From contig JACNJH010000108.1 of the NCBI GenBank assembly GCA_014382665.1, forward strand, positions 1 to 38,992: a stretch of 38,992 nt of DNA. The letters run 5' to 3'. This stretch comes from Candidatus Desulfatibia profunda. GTDB lineage: Bacteria; Desulfobacterota; Desulfobacteria; Desulfobacterales; UBA11574. This document shows, piece by piece, positions 16,301-23,159 of this stretch; within the stretch, counting starts at the first letter, position 1; each line of letters opens with the position of its first letter. The position numbers and the translations under genes were made by a program. Under the pieces are notes generated by a model. The model saw nothing but the letters and a program-made list of their open reading frames with translations, did not search any database and was not told where the DNA came from.

Positions 16301-17425
16301 TCAAAATACAATTTCAATTTTTGCTTTGTCCATCAGAATGCCGTAGCGAGTGTTTGGCCGGTTTCCCACGGAAGCGATTTCAAGCTCTTTTAAGGCATAT
16401 GGGCCGAACCAGCTCTGAAGATTTTCTTTTATTCTGCTTTTATAGGAATTGAAGTTGTCCGCATTCAGGCCGGTGATGCCGGAATCGCTCATCTCGTTTA
16501 CGGGCCGCGTGCCGCAAACTTTGCGGTACAGATCCGTTATTTGATCTTGCTTGTCAAAAACAGTTTGAATGTCGATAAAACAATCGACGCAGTTGCCGCA
16601 ACTTTCAGTTTCCAAGGTGCAGTTTTTTTTCTGCATGGCGAAAAAAGCATACAGGGCCATGCGAGTCGGCATCATGTCGGATTCCAGGCCTTTATAGACA
16701 AGTTTTTTGGATACCAGGTTTACGACCAGGCGCGAGCGGTCTTCCTTGATCAAAGACAGCAGCAGCGTGCCCGGATCTTTGGGTTCTTTTAACAGATCCG
16801 CCGATAGCTGCTCTCGGATGGAGACAAAGGGAATGTGGATCAGGTTGATCTGGGCGTATTTGGTTTCCTTGTAAAAGGTCTGTCCATGGTTATTTCTAAG
16901 CTCGATAGTCCTGGATTCTTTGGGCGGGTAGAAAAAGTTGCGATTGCTTTCAAATTCCGGCGTGACCAGCACATGATAAAGACGATCTTGCGGGCGGCCA
17001 TACATCTGGGCCGCCAGGGTAAGACAGGAACTCATGGTCTTGCGGCCGCCGGCCACCGAAAAGAACACCGCCTTGTCCGGATCTTTGGTAAAGTGAAACG
17101 TCAATTCCAAGCATTTTTTTAGCAGATGTTCGTTATCCGATTCGCTTACGATATCCGAAATCTCGATGCCGTGTTCGTCGGAAATCACGTGAATATTGCG
17201 ATGGCCGAAATCGATGGCTGAAGCATCGAAACCGTATTCCGAGAGGTATCGGTAATAATGCCCTTCGTTTCCGCTGAGAAGCTCTGCATAGATCTTTTCT
17301 TTGCCGTCTCTGGTGGTGATCACATGGATGGCATCCACGCGGCGGTTGTCCTGATGCAAAGCATAAAGTGCTTCTGTAATCACCTGGGGGCTTAATCCGG
17401 TTACGGCCAGTAAAATGTGTTTCAT
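16301..17425 (-). CDS. CRISPR-associated CARF / ring-nuclease protein (NE0113 / Csm6-like family)
   Basis: A 374-residue protein of the family originally named after NE0113 and now regarded as CARF-domain, cyclic-oligoadenylate-responsive proteins. The N-terminus MKHILLAVTGLSPQVITEALYAL and the motif FFSVAGGRKTMSSCL (in the first half) are diagnostic; the latter lines the ligand site in CARF domains. The C-terminal third contains a Cys-rich cluster (CTLETESCGNCVDC) that may bind a metal. The start at 17425 overlaps the cas6 stop as ATGA; an in-frame upstream start at 17494 would add 23 unrelated residues. In intact systems it would sense or degrade the second messenger made by Cas10, but no cas10, effector or array is in the window. 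The frame is undamaged, unlike its cas6 neighbour. Confidence 0.8.
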   Translation of the reverse strand: MKHILLAVTGLSPQVITEALYALHQDNRRVDAIHVITTRDGKEKIYAELLSGNEGHYYRYLSEYGFDASAIDFGHRNIHVISDEHGIEISDIVSESDNEHLLKKCLELTFHFTKDPDKAVFFSVAGGRKTMSSCLTLAAQMYGRPQDRLYHVLVTPEFESNRNFFYPPKESRTIELRNNHGQTFYKETKYAQINLIHIPFVSIREQLSADLLKEPKDPGTLLLSLIKEDRSRLVVNLVSKKLVYKGLESDMMPTRMALYAFFAMQKKNCTLETESCGNCVDCFIDIQTVFDKQDQITDLYRKVCGTRPVNEMSDSGITGLNADNFNSYKSRIKENLQSWFGPYALKELEIASVGNRPNTRYGILMDKAKIEIVF

Positions 17426-18396
17426 GTCAATCGCTCCGCACTGATTTTCCCTAAGCCGAATGCGGTCTGCTTTCCCATGTGAACTTTGGAACAAAAATCA
17501 ATCAGCGGCATATATTCACCGATTTTTCCTTCGTAAGTTATTGAACCGATCAGGCCCCCCATAAGCATGGCCCGGTCCTGACGCTGTGAATATCGCTGCC
17601 AGTCAAACCAATCAAGATCGGCTTCAACAATCGAAACGTCCCGGGCTCTTTCTACAAGTCCACGGTAATCCATGTCCGGTTCGCCGTTTCCATAGTAATG
17701 CATCAGCGATGACACCCGCCTGAGCATCGCTCTGGCAAGAACATGAAACGGCAGATCAGCCTTGAGGCGATTTTCAAATTTTATGCGCAAAGGCGTATCT
17801 AAAATAACTTTGACTCTAAAAGTGCCTCCTATGTTTGCAGCTTGCTCGTTAAAGGAAAGTGTTCCCAAGACATCTGTTGTATTCAACTTTTGATCCGTGT
17901 CCGAGTATATAATGCGATCATCATATTTCACTGATTTCAGGACGAACTGGCCGCGACGCATGTTAATTTTTTTACCGATGCCGATTTTGCCCATTTGATC
18001 GATAGCGTAAACAAAGTAAGGAAGGCTGTTATTGACTTCACCGAATAGCAGCAGATTAAAATCAAAGTCCGATCCTTTCTTGAAATTGGTTTCAGGGGTT
18101 TGAGGAGGCTCAATCACAAATGGATGAGGCGGTGAATTGTCTCTAGAGCCCTCGACCGGCTGAAAAACCGATTGGGTTTCAAAAACCAGCGCATAGATGC
18201 AGCGCTCTTTAAGCAGGCACTCGTGACATTCCTGTCTTTTCAATGCACAGGCCACCTTTTTTAAGGCATGGCCGAATACGCCTCTGAATGTTGATCCCTA
18301 ACGAGGAGTTCGCTGTAGTGTTCAAAAACTCATCCGCAGGTAATCAAGTGGAATTTTATGGAATTTTGCTTGGATTTGTGCTTTACTGGACTTCAC
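17422..18396 (-). pseudogene. cas6: cas6 (pre-crRNA endoribonuclease) with two in-frame stops
   Basis: The frame from 18297 to 17422 encodes most of a Cas6 RAMP-type endoribonuclease: GSTFRGVFGHALKK, the paired cysteines of ECHECLLKERC, HPFVIEPP, and the glycine-rich C-terminal loop VHMGKQTAFGLGKI. Upstream in the same frame are a TAG (18298-18300) and a TGA (18322-18324). Beyond these the frame stays open to a GTG at 18396 with a perfect AGGAGG 9 nt before it, and this leader (ending IPLDYLRMSF) looks like a Cas6 N-terminus. Read through the stops, the protein would have the normal family length of about 320 residues. A GTG at 18255 could start a shortened protein but has no proper ribosome site and cuts into the conserved domain. 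The gene is probably dead. It overlaps the ring-nuclease gene by 4 nt. Confidence 0.75.
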
Positions 18397-18660
18397 TTGC
18401 GGTGGCCTCCTGGAATAGGTTGATTATTTGCCATATAATCGTTTTATAACCTTATTTCATAGGCCTCTGCAAGCTATTTACCTCTCATTTTTTCACTTTT
18501 TATGCAACTACAGGGTTACCTTTCATGATACCGAAATTGTCAGACTTTCCAAGCAGGGGTTGAAAATGGCACTGAGAGTATGACGGAAAAAATGGGGGCT
18601 CTGTAACCCGGCTTGGAGTTTTAAAGGAACGAGTTTTTAAATTTGGACAAAAGGAACAAA

Positions 18661-19137
18661 ATGAACAAGTATATATTCAAGACGTTAGTGATATTCTTGG
18701 CCCTGCTCATCTGCGGTTGCACCTCATGGGTTAAAGGCTACGGCAAGATCAGATACATGCGGGGCGAAAAAGATGCGGTGACGATTCAGGATTTAATCAA
18801 CAACTGGCAAGATTACGACATCTACTATGCCGGCCTGGATGTCCGGTTGCCGCTGGGCATTATGTTCGATCCTAAAAACAACACCACCGCGCTGGCAGGA
18901 AGGTGGTGGAAAAAGGTCGAGGATCAAAAAACCCTGATTGAAATCACCGAGTGGATTTATCCGCATACCCGATATTATCCGGAACTCAGCAAAATTTTAG
19001 GGCCGGATGATCAATTCTACGGCTACTTGTATCATTCCTATGGCTTCGTTTTTCTGAAGCTGATCGATGACAACAAGATGTATGTTTACGATCTTGAGGA
19101 CCCCAATGACAGGGGTGAAGGTTCGGACTCTTTTTAA
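18661..19137 (+). CDS. Small outer-membrane-type lipoprotein, Slp-like in size
   Basis: A 158-residue predicted lipoprotein that I do not recognise beyond its export signal. The signal peptide MNKYIFKTLVIFLALLICGC ends in a clear lipobox (LICGC), with the lipid-bearing cysteine at residue 20. The rest has several WW/Y-rich segments (AGRWWKKVED, FYGYLYHSYGFVFLKL) compatible with a beta-rich fold. The ATG at 18661 follows an AAGGA ribosome binding site 6 nt upstream; a TTG at 18643 is in frame but less likely. The 264 nt before it up to the cas6 start hold no recognisable gene. The MFS gene converges on it from the right. Confidence 0.7.
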   Translation: MNKYIFKTLVIFLALLICGCTSWVKGYGKIRYMRGEKDAVTIQDLINNWQDYDIYYAGLDVRLPLGIMFDPKNNTTALAGRWWKKVEDQKTLIEITEWIYPHTRYYPELSKILGPDDQFYGYLYHSYGFVFLKLIDDNKMYVYDLEDPNDRGEGSDSF

Positions 19138-19180
19138 CTGCGAGGATAACCGGACCAGACAGGTGAAACCGCAACGTTCG

Positions 19181-20473
19181 TCAATGCGGATACGTCTCTT
19201 TCATCAGAAAAGTACAGATCAGCGAGACCACGGAAGCCCCCAGCAGGATGAGGAGGAGCATTTTGTAGCCCTCCAGAGAATAGCCCCCGGCAGCTGTTTT
19301 AGGATAAGCATCCAAGACCCGGCCCAAAAGCGGCATGAATACGGCGCCGCCCAAGAATGGAAAGAGATTTACCATGCCGGTTGAGGTCCCGGCCATTTCC
19401 ATCGGAAAAAGCTCCTTGATCAAGGTAAACCCGATAATGACCACCGACGACGCGCAGATGGAAAAAACAAAGAACCAGATACCCAGGACGCCGGAGGAAA
19501 GGCCGTTCGGAAAAAGGTTGAGAAATACAAGCTCAACGACCAGCAGCAAGGCACAGAGAATAAAAGGCTTCTTGCGGCTCTTCATAATTTTATCCGACAA
19601 AAGTCCCAGCGGAGGGCTGCCCACAATCATGCCCCAGGCGATCATACTCAAGATGGCCCCGGCTTGGGATCTGGTCATGCCGTAGACATGCATGAGATAC
19701 GGTCCGCCCCAGAGGGCTCCGAAACCGAAAAATATCCCGCAATCGAAAAAAAACCAAATTGCCACCGGCCAGAAGTATTTTTCAGAGACAACCCGGCGCG
19801 CCCCTTCCAGCAAAGGGATCTGTTGCGGCACCTGAGAGGGTTCGCCATCCTTATGATCGATTTGGGGAATGGAAGGCCAGCCTTTATCCGCGGGGCGGTC
19901 CCTGACAATTATCCAGACCAGAGCTACGATGACGAAGGTGCCGGCACCGATCAGCTCAAAAGAGATTCGCCAGCCGAGCACTCCGGTTATCAACGCAAGC
20001 AGCCATGTGGCTGCCAGAACCCCTATTCCTCCGATTGCGTTCAAAATACCTGTCATGAATGCAAACTCGCGTGTTCGAAACCACTGGGAAAGGATCTTCA
20101 TGGTCGGGATAAAGACCATGGAAACACCCACTCCCACCATAACTCTGCCGATAAGCGCAACTCGGATGGTCGCTGCAAGGCCGAAAACAATGCTTCCGGC
20201 AGAGGCGATGATCAGGAAAAAGGCTACCGATTTTCTGGGGCCCAGGGAGTCTGATAAAAGTCCGGCCGGAAACTGCATGGCGGCATAGCAGTAAAAGTAG
20301 ACGGAGCCCAAAAACCCCATAACACTGGCGGTGGTTTGAAAATCCTTTATCAAATCATTGGCGACCACGGACAACGAAAGGCGATGAAAATACACAAAAA
20401 AATAGGCCAGGGCAAGTACCAGGAAAATCAGCCACCTGAAGCGCAACACCTTTGCAGCCAGAGTTTCATCCAT
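19181..20473 (-). CDS. Major facilitator superfamily transporter
   Basis: A 430-residue inner-membrane transporter with about 12 hydrophobic segments. The first cytoplasmic loop has the family motif GLLSDSLGPRKS (residues about 71-82), and the corresponding loop of the second half is GLLSDKIMKSRKK. The signature YFFVYFHRLSLSVV in helix 1 resembles anion/organophosphate or glycerol-3-phosphate-type MFS members, but the substrate cannot be read from the sequence. It has a purine-rich ribosome site (GGAAAAAGAG) directly before the ATG. It is monocistronic and divergent from the cNMP-binding gene, with about 500 nt between. Confidence 0.88.
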   Translation of the reverse strand: MDETLAAKVLRFRWLIFLVLALAYFFVYFHRLSLSVVANDLIKDFQTTASVMGFLGSVYFYCYAAMQFPAGLLSDSLGPRKSVAFFLIIASAGSIVFGLAATIRVALIGRVMVGVGVSMVFIPTMKILSQWFRTREFAFMTGILNAIGGIGVLAATWLLALITGVLGWRISFELIGAGTFVIVALVWIIVRDRPADKGWPSIPQIDHKDGEPSQVPQQIPLLEGARRVVSEKYFWPVAIWFFFDCGIFFGFGALWGGPYLMHVYGMTRSQAGAILSMIAWGMIVGSPPLGLLSDKIMKSRKKPFILCALLLVVELVFLNLFPNGLSSGVLGIWFFVFSICASSVVIIGFTLIKELFPMEMAGTSTGMVNLFPFLGGAVFMPLLGRVLDAYPKTAAGGYSLEGYKMLLLILLGASVVSLICTFLMKETYPH

Positions 20474-20768
20474 CTCTTTTTCCAGTCAAGGTTTTAGAGT
20501 TTTAATCAATGTCTGGGAAAGCATATAATAAAGAACTCGACCACTGATCATAAAAAATAAAACGCCCGAAACTCGCGTGGTTTCAAGGCCGGGTACCAAG
20601 CTTCATAACAGATCACAAACTTCGACTCAAGAAATAATGTACAAATATTCATATTTATTTAGGATTTCTCTGTTAATATTTTTTCGATGACGGCATGATC
20701 CGGATGGTCTAACACGAACTGCTGTTTGACTTCCACCACCGCTTATGATTGAGTATTACCTGAACCGA
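20474..20768. other. Gene-free upstream region of the MFS gene
   Basis: I see no coding frame here. The stretch is AT-rich (for example around 20630-20690) and presumably holds the MFS promoter on the minus strand, but no convincing -35/-10 pair can be assigned. Confidence 0.4.
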
Positions 20769-20848
20769 TGAAAAAGTGAAGCTCCCCGCCCTGAAGGGCG
20801 GGGGTTCTGACGTACGTCAGTGCTTTGCGGCGGGGAGCAGGCCGGTCA
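20769..20848 (+). repeat. 80-nt structured dispersed repeat, copy A
   Basis: This copy matches 32617-32696 at 75 of 80 positions. The 5' arm GCTCCCCGCC (20781-20790) can pair with GGCGGGGAGC (20829-20838), a perfect 10-bp outer stem, or its CCCCGCCC part can pair with the adjacent GGGCGGGG (20796-20803) across a TGAA loop. The two folds exclude each other. A perfect palindrome TGACGTACGTCA lies between (20808-20819). It lies between the divergent MFS and cNMP-binding genes. Confidence 0.9.
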
Positions 20849-20893
20849 GATAAATTCTTCATGTGAAATCCGCAACTTTGCCGCTTTTAGGCA

Positions 20894-20922
20894 TTGCCTT
20901 TTTGAATTGATTTTTATATAAT
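20894..20922 (+). promoter_or_regulatory. Sigma70-type promoter of the cNMP-binding / Hfq-like gene
   Basis: TTGCCT (20894-20899), a 17-nt spacer and a perfect TATAAT (20917-20922) lie 51 nt upstream of the start codon. A short inverted repeat TGTAA-N8-TTACA (20927-20944) overlaps the likely transcription start and could bind a regulator. Confidence 0.6.
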
Positions 20923-20972
20923 TTAATGTAACAAACATATTACACAATTTTTAAGGGGGAGGGGTTCCGATC

Positions 20973-21638
20973 ATGAACGCAATAGAACACTTTAAAAAAA
21001 ACAGCCTCTTTGATAAGATGGATGGGGATGAAAAAAAGCGCATTATGGAAAAATTCCAAAAAATAACGCTTTCATCCGGAGAATATATTTTCAGGGAAAA
21101 TGACCCCGGCGATACGTTGTACATCGTGGAAGAAGGTACGGTTTCCTTAAAAAAACTCATTATTAACGATTATGAAAAGACGCTGTTTGTTGCCACCGAA
21201 GGGTTGGTGTTTGGAGAATTCAGTTTTATAGACGGCAAAGAACGGTCCGCTTCTGCTTTTGCGGAAAAAGATTCCGTCCTTTTAAGCTTGAAACGCGAAG
21301 ATTTCGATACGTTTATCAAGGAACATCCTCTATCAGGAGCAAAACTGTATGATAACCTGCTTAGCACCATTGTAAAACGTCTGCGGCTAACAAATGAAGC
21401 CTACCGGGATGCAATCCGCTGGGGGATTGAGGCAACCGGGGCCGTAACCCTGAACTTTCAAAACATCATCACCGAAAACATAAACATTCGCGTAGAATTA
21501 AAGAACAGCCGAATCCTTGAAGGTCGAATCCTTCAGTTGGAACAAAGTGATGCCGGGTACGAGCTGGTTATTGCAGACCAGTCAGGCGCCCTCACGTTGG
21601 TACCCTATCATGCCATCAACTCTGTTTCTGTTCCTTAG
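20973..21638 (+). CDS. Cyclic-nucleotide-binding domain fused to Hfq/LSm-like domain
   Basis: A 221-residue cytosolic protein. Residues about 10-130 form a cNMP-binding (Crp-type effector) domain. Its phosphate-binding cassette is at residues 80-97 (FGEFSFIDGKERSASAFA), with the Glu82 and Arg91 needed to hold a cyclic nucleotide phosphate. In place of the Crp DNA-binding domain, residues about 159-221 form a short beta-rich domain. Its pattern (INIRVELKNSRILEGRI, then VPYHAINSVSVP) closely follows the Sm1 and Sm2 motifs of Hfq (VSIYLVNGIKLQGQI and YKHAISTVVP in E. coli, quoted from memory). The Hfq His57 equivalent is kept; Lys56 is replaced. A strong ribosome site (GGGGGAGGGG) lies 10 nt upstream. 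A role as a second-messenger-controlled RNA-binding protein is inferred. An EF-Tu-like gene follows 57 nt later. Confidence 0.8.
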   Translation: MNAIEHFKKNSLFDKMDGDEKKRIMEKFQKITLSSGEYIFRENDPGDTLYIVEEGTVSLKKLIINDYEKTLFVATEGLVFGEFSFIDGKERSASAFAEKDSVLLSLKREDFDTFIKEHPLSGAKLYDNLLSTIVKRLRLTNEAYRDAIRWGIEATGAVTLNFQNIITENINIRVELKNSRILEGRILQLEQSDAGYELVIADQSGALTLVPYHAINSVSVP

Positions 21639-21695
21639 GAAGAAGCGGCAATATCGTCTCTATATCTACTTTCAATTTTATCAGGAGGTAGAACC

Positions 21696-21953
21696 ATGAC
21701 TGAAGATCAAGTCGGTGTTGTTACCAATTTTTATGCCAAACTCGGTGTGGCTGCCATCCGTGTGACCGGCGGAACCGTTCGAAAGGGCGATCTGTTAAAA
21801 TACAAGGGCCATACCACCGATTTCACCGAAAAAGTGACCAGCATGCAAATTGAAAAACAAGGGGTGGAAGAAGCCAAAGCAGGTGACTTGATAGGGGTGA
21901 TCGTAAAAGAAAGGGTTCGAAAAAAAGATAAGGTTTATAAAGTGGTTGCATAA
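21696..21953 (+). CDS. Stand-alone EF-Tu domain II-like protein
   Basis: An 85-residue protein consisting only of the beta-barrel domain II seen in translational GTPases: GVVTNFYAKLGVAAIRVTGG, KGHTTDFTEKVTSMQIE and AKAGDLIGVIVKERV. There is no GTPase domain. Such stand-alone proteins are annotated as elongation-factor-like; in some genomes they neighbour U32 peptidases, which are absent here. It has an excellent AGGAGG ribosome binding site 8 nt before the ATG. It is the second gene after the cNMP/Hfq-like gene and probably shares its transcript. Its biochemical role is unknown; the domain binds aminoacyl ends or factor partners in the parent proteins. Confidence 0.85.
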   Translation: MTEDQVGVVTNFYAKLGVAAIRVTGGTVRKGDLLKYKGHTTDFTEKVTSMQIEKQGVEEAKAGDLIGVIVKERVRKKDKVYKVVA

Positions 21954-22450
21954 TCATTGAGCCCGATACGCCGGGGTTGCAACCTTGTCTTGTTAAAATA
22001 TTACGCCATATCAGACTGTTATACTAACTGTTGCAAGTTTTGGGTTGACCCGTCAACCCTTTAGTCCCGCTTTAGCCCGATTAAATCAAGTGGTTTTTAA
22101 AATCAACTTCCTCAAGGTACGCCTTTTTCTCCTTTTGAAAAGTTATTTGCTACTTTAGGTTATTTCATATATGAAAAGCAACGACTTTGACTGCAAACCG
22201 TATCACGGAATTTCTGCAAGCGGAAGCATGCGGAAAACAACGTGCATGATTGCTTTTTGCAAAATTATGGACAATGATATTGACACAGGTGGAATGCGCA
22301 ACGTTTCAATAAGTCCGGGTAAGCCGGGTATGCAGCATATTGCCGGACACCTGCGAAGCCTTTCCTCGACCTGAGCGGGGAGCGGGAATCCCGGTGCATT
22401 ATCCCGGGTTATTGCGAAATTACTGGAATCCAAAGGATCGCAACCGAAAA
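21954..22450. other. Gene-free stretch before mlaC, with one hairpin
   Basis: About 500 nt without a credible gene. A near-perfect palindrome GGGTTGACCCGTCAACCC (22042-22059) can form a 7-bp hairpin with a CCCG loop followed by TTT; it may end the EF-Tu-like transcript or bind a regulator. A TTGACA at 22280 is followed only by weak -10 candidates, so a promoter for the mlaC operon is plausible but not proved. Confidence 0.45.
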
Positions 22451-23077
22451 ATGAAAATAATGAAATTGAGTCTGAAAATCCTAATTTATGCTGTTTTGGC
22501 TTTGCTGATTTTGAATCAGGCCGTCGGTGCTGATGATAAACGCGATGCTGAAGAACTAATAAAAAGCAAGCTTGAAGCCGCGATTGCGGTCTTGCAGAAA
22601 AAAGAACTTGATAAGCAGCAAAAGAACAAAGAAATCATGGAGATCGTATCGCCGATCTGTGATTTTGAGCTGATGGCCAAGCTCAGCCTGGGGAAAAAGC
22701 ACTGGCCGGGTTTGACGGAAGCGCAACAAAAGAGGTTTGCGGAAGCTTTTATCAAGCGTTTGAAGGAAACCTATCTTGAAAAACTGAATCTTTATACCGA
22801 CGAGAAAATTACATATTTAGAGACCGTTGAGGTCAAGACAAAGGTACAGATTCCTACCGAACTGATTTCGAAAGGAAGTAAGATACAAATATTATACAAG
22901 CTTTATCAATCAGACCACAAGTGGAAAATCTATGATGTAGAGGTCGAGGGGGTCAGTATTATTTCAACCTATCGGTCGCAGTTTGACCAGGCTCTGACAA
23001 CCGGAACGATTGACGACCTTGTATATAAACTCGAACATCCCGAAACTGAACCTCCAAAGCAGGCGCAGACCAAATAG
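22451..23077 (+). CDS. mlaC: MlaC / Ttg2D-type periplasmic lipid-binding protein
   Basis: A 208-residue periplasmic phospholipid-carrier-type protein, also related to HpnM of hopanoid loci. An N-terminal signal peptide (LKILIYAVLALLILNQAVGA) is followed by family features: the ICDFELMAKLSLGKKHWPGL segment, QQKRFAEAFIKRLKETYLEKL, and the C-terminal WKIYDVEVEGVSIISTYRSQF block. ATG 22451 is the family start; the frame is open further upstream but has no homology. A second ATG at 22460 is possible. It is followed by an RND exporter gene (82 nt later) and mlaA, with no mlaE/F/D ABC genes, so it more likely works with the RND protein. Confidence 0.9.
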   Translation: MKIMKLSLKILIYAVLALLILNQAVGADDKRDAEELIKSKLEAAIAVLQKKELDKQQKNKEIMEIVSPICDFELMAKLSLGKKHWPGLTEAQQKRFAEAFIKRLKETYLEKLNLYTDEKITYLETVEVKTKVQIPTELISKGSKIQILYKLYQSDHKWKIYDVEVEGVSIISTYRSQFDQALTTGTIDDLVYKLEHPETEPPKQAQTK

Positions 23078-23159
23078 CCTGCTTCAGGACCGAACAGGAC
23101 GGAACCTTTTGCGGGGAATCTACCGCGGGGCGTTCTTTCCGTTCGGTGATGCAATCAAG

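Noticed and set aside
18298-18324. Recoding of TAG/TGA in cas6 as pyrrolysine or selenocysteine
   Set aside because: Two different stops 8 codons apart, no visible SECIS-type hairpin, and substitution at a conserved position make decay much more likely.
16200-18660. CRISPR array near cas6
   Set aside because: No regularly spaced repeats were seen. A single GGGGTTGAAAAT-like string at about 18555 is not repeated.
19664-20254. A 196-codon plus-strand frame
   Set aside because: It lies entirely antisense to the MFS transporter and is a compositional shadow rich in His, Arg and Pro.
20769-20848. Repeat as the omega-RNA end of a TnpB element
   Set aside because: No tnpB-like gene is next to either copy.
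20927-20944. TGTAA-N8-TTACA as a Crp/Fnr site
   Set aside because: The half-site spacing differs from the usual N6 layout. It is noted only as a possible regulator site.
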